DNA from: JANYCG01 sp031386665
Lineage (GTDB): Bacteria; Pseudomonadota; Gammaproteobacteria; Burkholderiales; Burkholderiaceae_C
Length of the DNA: 10,049 nt
Direction of reading: 5' to 3'
NCBI GenBank assembly: GCA_031386665.1
Contig: JANNCN010000193.1
Coordinates: 1 to 10,049, forward strand
Shown here: in pieces, positions 6,284 to 10,049 of the stretch
Position numbering within the stretch: position 1 is the stretch's first letter
How the letters are laid out: every line of letters starts with the position of its first letter
The notes under the pieces: generated by a model
The model's input: the letters and a program-made list of their open reading frames with translations, nothing else
Databases searched by the model: none
Told to the model about the DNA's origin: nothing
Position numbers and translations under genes: made by a program

Positions 6284-8632
6284 ATGCTGAAATCAAACTG
6301 TTTGCGCCATTCCATCGTCACATCGGCCGCCTTGCTGGGGCTGCTTTGGGGCTCCGTCGCGCAAGCCCAAAGTTCACTGCCAGGCTACAACGCGCCCTCT
6401 GGTGCAGTGCCAGGCGCGCCCCTAAAACGCCCCGATTCCGAGATGACAGGTTCAGGTGGTGGGCTGGTCGCACCTGCGACGGGCCAAGCCGGGTTTCAAA
6501 ACGGCCTGGGCGCCAATGGCGACGCTAGCAAACCGGTCACTGACCCGTCTGTTTTGGACGCCAACCGCCCTCGCCCTCCGGTGCGCGACGCGGCCCCCAG
6601 CCAGTTTCAGCGCTTTGTTCAAGAAACCACAGGCCGCATGTTGCCCATGTTCGGCCGTGAACTCTTCAGTTCGCCCCAAACCTATGCGGCTGACACCGCC
6701 CTGCCCGCCCCAGCTGACTACTTGCTTGGGCCCGGTGACGAAGTTCGCCTGCAAGTCTGGGGCCCTATCGACTTCAACACCAGTTTGACGCTGGACCGCA
6801 ACGGCCAGGTCAACTTGCCCAAAGCCGGTGTCGTCACGCTGGCTGGAGTTCCTGTTCGCGATTTGGAAAAAGTCCTGCGCGGTCATTTGGGCAAAGTTTT
6901 CACCAATTTCAGCGCCAACGCGACTTTGGGCCGTTTGCGCGGGATTCAGGTGTATGTGGTGGGCCAAGCCCAGCAACCCGGCACGTTTCATGTATCCAGC
7001 CTGAGCACCCTCGTCAACGCCCTGTTTGCCAGCGGCGGCCCCAACGCCAATGGCTCCATGCGTAACATTGAGCTCAAGCGCAACGGCAAAACCATCAGCA
7101 CCATTGACCTGTACGATTTCATCGCTCGCGGCGTTAAAACTGGCGATGTGCCGCTGATGTCAGGTGACGTCATCGTCATCCCCAGCGTCGGGCCACGCAT
7201 TGCCGTCACAGGCGCTTTTGACCAAGCCGCCATTTTTGAACTTAAAAATGGCGCCTCCACCATTGCCGACATATTGGCATTGGGCGGCGGAGTGCCCGCC
7301 CTGGCTACTAGCCAAAAAGCCCTGCTGGAGCGCATCGCTCGCGACAGCACGCCACCCAGGCGCGTAGAAGAGCTGGTTTTGAATGAACAAGGCTTGCGCC
7401 AACCCCTGCGTGATGGTGACGTGCTGACGCTTTTGGCGATCAGCCCAGCGTTTGGCAATGCCGTCACGTTGCAAGGCACGGTGGCCGCGCCCTTGCGCTA
7501 CCGCTGGTTCGAGGGCATGAAAATTCTCGACTTGATCCCTGAGCGCGAAGCTCTGATCACCAGCGACTATTACAAGCGCAAAAACCTGCTGGTTCAACAA
7601 AATAATGATGCCGCCAAAGAGGCTGGCGGCAAGGTCACAGACCGAGTACGCAGCATCGTCGATCAAATCAACTGGGAATACGCGGTTATCGAGCGAATTG
7701 ACCGCAACAAACTGAGCAATGAACTGATTCCGTTCAACCTGGGCAAAGCCGTTTTGCAGCGCGACCCAGCCCACAACATTGCCCTGCAATCGGGCGACGT
7801 GGTCACCATTTTGAGCCAAAGTGACCTGCGATTGCCGCAAGACAAGCAAACCCGCCTGGTTCGGGTTGAAGGCGAAGTGGCAGCCCCAGGCGTCTACCAA
7901 ACCATGCCGGGCGAAACGCTGCCCGAATTGATCAAGCGGGTCGGTGGCATCACTTCACGCGCCTTTGTGTTTGGCACTGAACTCAACCGCGAATCGGTTC
8001 GGGTGCGGCAGCAGGAAAATCTGGACACACTCACCCGTCGATTGGAAGCCCAAGCCCAATCCCAAGCCAGCGCGGTCGTGTCAAACCGGGGGGCTGAAAA
8101 CGCAGCGCAAACCCAAGCCATTCAGTTGCAACAGCAGGCGCAGGTCAAGAGCCAAATCGAACGCCTCAAGACCCTCAAAAGCAATGGCCGTATTGCCCTG
8201 GAACTTGACCCTCAAAACCAATCCCTGCCCGCGTTGGCGCTGGAAGACGGTGATCGTATCCACGTGCCACCCGTTCCCGGCTTTGTTGCGGCCTTTGGCT
8301 CAGTCAACAATGAAAACGCCTTCATCTACAAACCCAGCAAAACGGTGGGCGATGTCCTCAAAACTGCTGGTCTGACTGAAGACGCGGAGCCCTCGCAAGC
8401 CTTTGTGCTGCGCGCAGACGGCAGCATCATTGCCCGGCGCGACCTGAGCGGCTTCTTTGGCGGCAACTTCGAAGCCATTCGCGTTTTGCCGGGAGACACA
8501 GTCGTGGTGCCTGCGCAAATTGACCGCGAAAGCCGCTACAACATTGTCACCCGCGCCTTCAAAGACTGGACCCAGATTTTGGCTAACTTTGGCTTGGGCT
8601 TTGCCGCCATCAAGTCCATCAGCAAGCTGTGA
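6284..8632 (+). CDS. SLBB-domain polysaccharide biosynthesis/export protein (Wza-like, enlarged)
   Basis: A 782-residue exported protein, likely the outer-membrane channel for an exopolysaccharide or capsule. Residues 1-28 are a signal peptide with a likely cut after SVAQA; no lipobox Cys follows, unlike the lipoprotein Wza. Residues 29-130 are a Pro/Gly/Ala-rich lead. The Poly_export domain spans about 142-225 (YLLGPGDEVRLQVWGPIDFN). Several SLBB-type units follow, near 221-300, 305-383, 395-510, 523-660 and 667-745, each recognisable by GDV/GDR-I-VP-type endings. The fourth carries a Gln-rich, probably coiled-coil insert at about 568-633. The C-terminal WTQILANFGLGFAAIKSI could be the amphipathic outer-membrane helix seen in Wza. 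Wza is about 380 residues, so this protein is about twice as long. The ATG at 6284 is chosen because the signal peptide starts there; an in-frame TTG at 6233 is the alternative, and neither has a clear ribosome site. The chain-length gene follows 85 bases later. Confidence 0.87.
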   Translation: MLKSNCLRHSIVTSAALLGLLWGSVAQAQSSLPGYNAPSGAVPGAPLKRPDSEMTGSGGGLVAPATGQAGFQNGLGANGDASKPVTDPSVLDANRPRPPVRDAAPSQFQRFVQETTGRMLPMFGRELFSSPQTYAADTALPAPADYLLGPGDEVRLQVWGPIDFNTSLTLDRNGQVNLPKAGVVTLAGVPVRDLEKVLRGHLGKVFTNFSANATLGRLRGIQVYVVGQAQQPGTFHVSSLSTLVNALFASGGPNANGSMRNIELKRNGKTISTIDLYDFIARGVKTGDVPLMSGDVIVIPSVGPRIAVTGAFDQAAIFELKNGASTIADILALGGGVPALATSQKALLERIARDSTPPRRVEELVLNEQGLRQPLRDGDVLTLLAISPAFGNAVTLQGTVAAPLRYRWFEGMKILDLIPEREALITSDYYKRKNLLVQQNNDAAKEAGGKVTDRVRSIVDQINWEYAVIERIDRNKLSNELIPFNLGKAVLQRDPAHNIALQSGDVVTILSQSDLRLPQDKQTRLVRVEGEVAAPGVYQTMPGETLPELIKRVGGITSRAFVFGTELNRESVRVRQQENLDTLTRRLEAQAQSQASAVVSNRGAENAAQTQAIQLQQQAQVKSQIERLKTLKSNGRIALELDPQNQSLPALALEDGDRIHVPPVPGFVAAFGSVNNENAFIYKPSKTVGDVLKTAGLTEDAEPSQAFVLRADGSIIARRDLSGFFGGNFEAIRVLPGDTVVVPAQIDRESRYNIVTRAFKDWTQILANFGLGFAAIKSISKL

Positions 8633-8641
8633 TGCCCGACT

Positions 8642-8695
8642 GCTGGCCTTGCCCTCGAGACTCAGGCGGTTTGGCTGCCAGCGTCGCTGGCCTTG
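8642..8695. repeat. Short direct repeat and inverted repeat between the export gene and the chain-length gene
   Basis: GCTGGCCTTG occurs at 8642-8651 and again at 8686-8695. The second copy overlaps an inverted repeat GCCAGCG-T-CGCTGGC (8677-8691) that could fold into a small stem about 26 bases before the next ATG. There is no U-run, so it is not a classical terminator. Function unknown; it may be chance. Confidence 0.3.
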
Positions 8696-8717
8696 AACCT
8701 TCCATTGATCGCCACCC

Positions 8718-9914
8718 ATGAATCAGAACCCAGACACTGTCACAAGTGACACCCCTAGTGCCAACGCTAATGACGAGGCCAGTGACGACGTCAGCCTAAT
8801 TGATATCCTGCAGGTCCTTGTTGAGAATTTTTGGCTGCTGCTGTTGGTGCCCATTGCCGCTGGGTTGGTTGCACTTGGCATCACTTACGCCATCCCACCG
8901 TCATTCACGGCCACCACCAAATTCATGCCGCCCCAGCAGCAGCAAAGTGCCGCCAGCGCCATGCTGCAAAGTCTGGGAGCATTGGGCAGTTTGGCGGGTG
9001 CGTCTGGTGCTTTAAAGAACCCCGCAGACCAGTATGTGGCCTTGGTCAAAAGCCGAACCGTGCAAGACGCGCTGATTGATCGCTTCAAACTCAACGAGCG
9101 CTACGAAGAAAAGTTCAAGCAAGACAGCCGCAAACAGCTCGACAAAAACACCATGGTTGCCAGCGGTAAAGATGGCCTCATTACAATCGACCTGGAAGAC
9201 AAAGACCCCGCTGTGGCCGCGCAAATCGCCAACGCGTACGTCGAAGAACTCGGCAAGTTGCTGAACCTCCTGGCCATCACCGAAGCCCAACAGCGCCGCG
9301 TGTTTTTTGAAAAACAACTGCTGGGCGCCAAAGACAATCTGGTCAAAGCCGAATTGGGCCTTAAAAGCAGTGGCGTGAACAGCAGCGCTCTGAAGGCCAG
9401 CCCCCAAGCCGCTGTAGAAGGCTTGGCCAGACTCAAAGCCAGCATCACCGCGCAAGAAGTCAAGCTGGCGTCCATGCGCGGCTATTTGACCGAATCCGCA
9501 CCCGACTTCAAACAAGCCCAAACCGAATTGTTTGCCCTGCGCTCGCAACTCACCCGCGCCGAAAAAGAAGAACCCGTCAGCACCAGCGACAGCGACTACA
9601 TCACCAAATTCCGCGAATTCAAATACAACGAAACCTTGTTTGAACTTTTTGCCAAACAGTACGAAATGGCCCGCGTTGACGAAAGCCGCGAAGGCGCAGT
9701 GATTCAGGTGGTCGATGTGGCGCTTGCGCCAGAGCTTAAAAGCAAGCCTAAGCGTGGAGTGATTGCTGCTTTGGCCGCAGTGGGGACAGGCATCGTCCTG
9801 TTGCTCTACATCATGTTGCGCCAAAGCTTTCGCGGCGCCAGCCAGGCACCGGAATCCAAAGACAAAGTGGCTCGCCTGAAGCGTGCGTTCGCGGGAGTTG
9901 CGGGGAGAGGTTGA
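8718..9914 (+). CDS. Wzz/KpsE-type chain-length determinant (polysaccharide co-polymerase)
   Basis: A 398-residue inner-membrane protein with the standard co-polymerase layout. It has a short cytoplasmic N-terminus containing the Wzz-type segment DVSLIDILQVLVENFW, a first membrane helix (38-58), a large periplasmic region (59-346) and a second membrane helix (347-367). Just before the second helix is a GNVR-like segment (about 308-345: FAKQYEMARVDESREG, then VVDVALAPELKSKPKRG) ending in the typical Pro/Lys motif. Helical stretches at about 175-285 are likely coiled coil. The C-terminal tail is only about 30 basic residues with no Walker motifs or tyrosine cluster, so it is not fused to a BY-kinase; any partner kinase would be encoded elsewhere. 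It should set polymer length or gate the export channel together with the preceding SLBB protein. The ATG at 8718 has no strong ribosome site. The gmd start lies 40 bases downstream, consistent with one operon. Confidence 0.87.
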   Translation: MNQNPDTVTSDTPSANANDEASDDVSLIDILQVLVENFWLLLLVPIAAGLVALGITYAIPPSFTATTKFMPPQQQQSAASAMLQSLGALGSLAGASGALKNPADQYVALVKSRTVQDALIDRFKLNERYEEKFKQDSRKQLDKNTMVASGKDGLITIDLEDKDPAVAAQIANAYVEELGKLLNLLAITEAQQRRVFFEKQLLGAKDNLVKAELGLKSSGVNSSALKASPQAAVEGLARLKASITAQEVKLASMRGYLTESAPDFKQAQTELFALRSQLTRAEKEEPVSTSDSDYITKFREFKYNETLFELFAKQYEMARVDESREGAVIQVVDVALAPELKSKPKRGVIAALAAVGTGIVLLLYIMLRQSFRGASQAPESKDKVARLKRAFAGVAGRG

Positions 9915-9954
9915 TTTTTCTCACTCGCCAGCAAAACAAGAATTTACCTGATCC

Positions 9955-10049
9955 ATGACAAAAACAGCCCTCATTACTGGAGTTACCGGACAAGACGGAG
10001 CCTATCTGGCCGAATTTTTAATTCGCAAGGGTTACACGGTTCACGGCAT
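9955..10049 (+). CDS. gmd: GDP-mannose 4,6-dehydratase, N-terminal fragment; runs off the right edge
   Basis: The first 31 codons begin MTKTALITGVTGQDGAYLAE and continue through FLIRKGYTVHG to the window edge. The GVTGQDGAYLAEFL segment is the dinucleotide-binding Gly-rich loop of the extended short-chain dehydrogenase family, and this exact style is characteristic of GDP-mannose 4,6-dehydratase. That enzyme is cytoplasmic and converts GDP-mannose to GDP-4-keto-6-deoxymannose, the precursor of GDP-fucose, GDP-rhamnose, GDP-colitose or GDP-perosamine. The gene starts 40 bases after the chain-length gene, and no terminator is visible between them, so it is probably in the same polysaccharide operon. 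Catalytic residues lie outside the window. Other sugar-nucleotide epimerase/dehydratases share the loop, but the match to Gmd is strong. Confidence 0.9.
   Translation, partial: MTKTALITGVTGQDGAYLAEFLIRKGYTVHG

Noticed and set aside
9012..9824. Minus-strand open frame of 270 codons
   Set aside because: It is antisense to the chain-length gene and rich in Phe and Gly from reversed Lys/Glu/Ala codons; no domain is seen.

Overview
The window looks like chromosomal DNA of a Gram-negative betaproteobacterium, probably Burkholderiales and perhaps Comamonadaceae. That placement is an inference from gene order, protein style (Ala-rich linkers, CheA/PilJ type) and moderately high GC in the genes; no rRNA or other phylogenetic marker is present. 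It holds two divergent gene sets separated by about 0.6 kb of AT-rich, palindrome-rich non-coding DNA.

Left block (minus strand, read from 5689 down to 1): five consecutive genes in the order known from the Pil-Chp chemosensory system that controls type IV pili. They are a long PilG-like response regulator (5689-4520), a single-domain PilH-like receiver (4410-4063), a PilI/CheW-like adaptor (4058-3456), a PilJ-like methyl-accepting chemoreceptor (3419-912) and the start of a ChpA/PilL-like CheA kinase (859 to the left edge). The receptor signals through the adaptor to the kinase, and the kinase passes phosphate to the two receivers, which act on pilus extension and retraction. Three things depart from the textbook system. 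The receptor has a large Cache-type periplasmic sensor. The PilG protein carries an extra N-terminal domain resembling a degenerate receiver, plus a long Ala/Pro linker. The kinase N-terminus contains a Gly-Ala tract encoded by a six-copy hexanucleotide repeat.

Middle (5690-6283): no convincing gene. It holds a candidate promoter and a perfect palindrome for the pil operon, two further inverted repeats, a long A/T-flanked hairpin that looks like a bidirectional terminator, and a candidate promoter for the right-hand operon.

Right block (plus strand): the beginning of an exopolysaccharide or capsule cluster. It has an oversized SLBB outer-membrane polysaccharide export protein (6284-8632), a Wzz/KpsE-type chain-length protein (8718-9914) and the first 31 codons of GDP-mannose 4,6-dehydratase (gmd, from 9955), which makes the precursor of GDP-fucose, GDP-rhamnose and related sugars. 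The first two genes would form the trans-envelope export channel, and gmd begins the sugar-nucleotide supply.

I see no tRNA, rRNA, CRISPR array, insertion sequence or prophage gene. The system as a whole is recognisable, and the novelty lies in unusual domain architectures and in the intergenic region.
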